Part shown: positions 63,860-64,000 of the stretch, piece by piece
Layout of the letters: each line of letters begins with the position of its first letter
How positions within the stretch are numbered: position 1 is the stretch's first letter
Origin: Haematobacter genomosp. 1
Lineage (GTDB): Bacteria; Pseudomonadota; Alphaproteobacteria; Rhodobacterales; Rhodobacteraceae
Assembly: GCF_002196855.1 (NCBI RefSeq)
Contig: NZ_NIPW01000003.1
Span: forward strand, 1 to 64,000
DNA length: 64,000 nt
Reading direction: 5' to 3'
The notes under the pieces: generated by a model
Told to the model about the DNA's origin: nothing
Databases searched by the model: none
Seen by the model: only the letters and a program-made list of their open reading frames with translations
Position numbers and translations under genes: made by a program

Positions 63860-64000
63860 TTGCCCATGCCCATGCCCATGCCCATTATGATGTCCCAGCC
63901 CGTCATGCCCCTTGCCCAGCCCCAGCGCTGGGGGGGGCGGACGGCGCTTGTCGTCGATGACAGCGGATTGCAGCGGCGGTTGCTGGCGGAGATGCTGACC
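63860..64000 (+). CDS. Response regulator, N-terminal start only (cut by window edge)
   Basis: The frame opens with either TTG 63860 (7 bases after GGAGGAA) or ATG 63866 and stays open to the edge, 45-47 codons. The first residues are an MPMPMPMP run from a CCCATG hexamer repeat, then WGGRTALVVDDSGLQRRLLA, the start of a receiver domain with the acidic pair DD. What follows (output domain) is outside the window. Divergent from the Hpt gene. Confidence 0.75.
   Translation, partial: MPMPMPMPIMMSQPVMPLAQPQRWGGRTALVVDDSGLQRRLLAEMLT

Overview
The window is high-GC chromosomal DNA from an alphaproteobacterium, almost certainly of the Rhodobacterales (Rhodobacteraceae-like). The best evidence is the block regB / senC-regA-hvrA-ahcY (6769-12125), the redox regulatory locus known from Rhodobacter. 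Supporting evidence is the addB-murU-amgK-tsaE block, a hemD-mitofilin-HemY-like operon and an alphaproteobacterial flagellar cluster.

Layout. 1-4568 (minus): addB (cut by the window edge), murU, amgK and tsaE, all overlapping. 5132-6652: a PAS-only signalling protein at the place I would expect divL, with a CtrA-type TTAA-N7-TTAA site upstream. 6769-12125: the Reg locus. 12188-19881: small conserved genes (DUF2853, DUF72, EVE, YciI), then gpsA-tsaD and divergent hemD-mitofilin-HemY-like. 19989-21028: tRNA-Thr(CGT), an argS remnant and repeat elements. 21032-31285: transport and housekeeping accessory genes (MFS, transglutaminase-like, SRP RNA, HxlR/FMN reductase, DUF305, an NMT1-type ABC importer, CpdB-type nucleotidase, NudC). 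31286-34973: two largely gene-poor stretches on either side of pheA and a membrane cytochrome c; they hold repeats, an IS110 fragment and a 19-copy heptanucleotide tract. 34974-41824: yejABEF-type peptide importer and asd. 41937-52829: lytic transglycosylase plus a flagellar export and basal-body cluster. 52964-64000: SDR, frameshifted mutS, ribokinase-like kinase, argG, HWE histidine kinase, ilvA, galM, an Hpt protein and the start of a response regulator.

The most unusual content is repetitive DNA. At least eight copies of a roughly 140-165 bp MITE-like element with GGCTGCTGAAAAA ends lie in non-coding DNA, in two subfamilies. Two copies begin at a CTAG that contains the TAG stop codon of the upstream gene. 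There are also several short tandem repeats: 13 x 15 bp inside amgK, 4 x 18 bp inside nudC, 19 x 7 bp upstream of the yej operon, and about 4 x 13-14 bp after fliI. mutS itself is broken by a perfect 7-bp tandem duplication whose loss would restore the frame. If real, this joins a mismatch-repair defect with repeat tracts that such a defect would destabilise.

All functional names come from reading translated sequence and from remembered family features; no database search was run.
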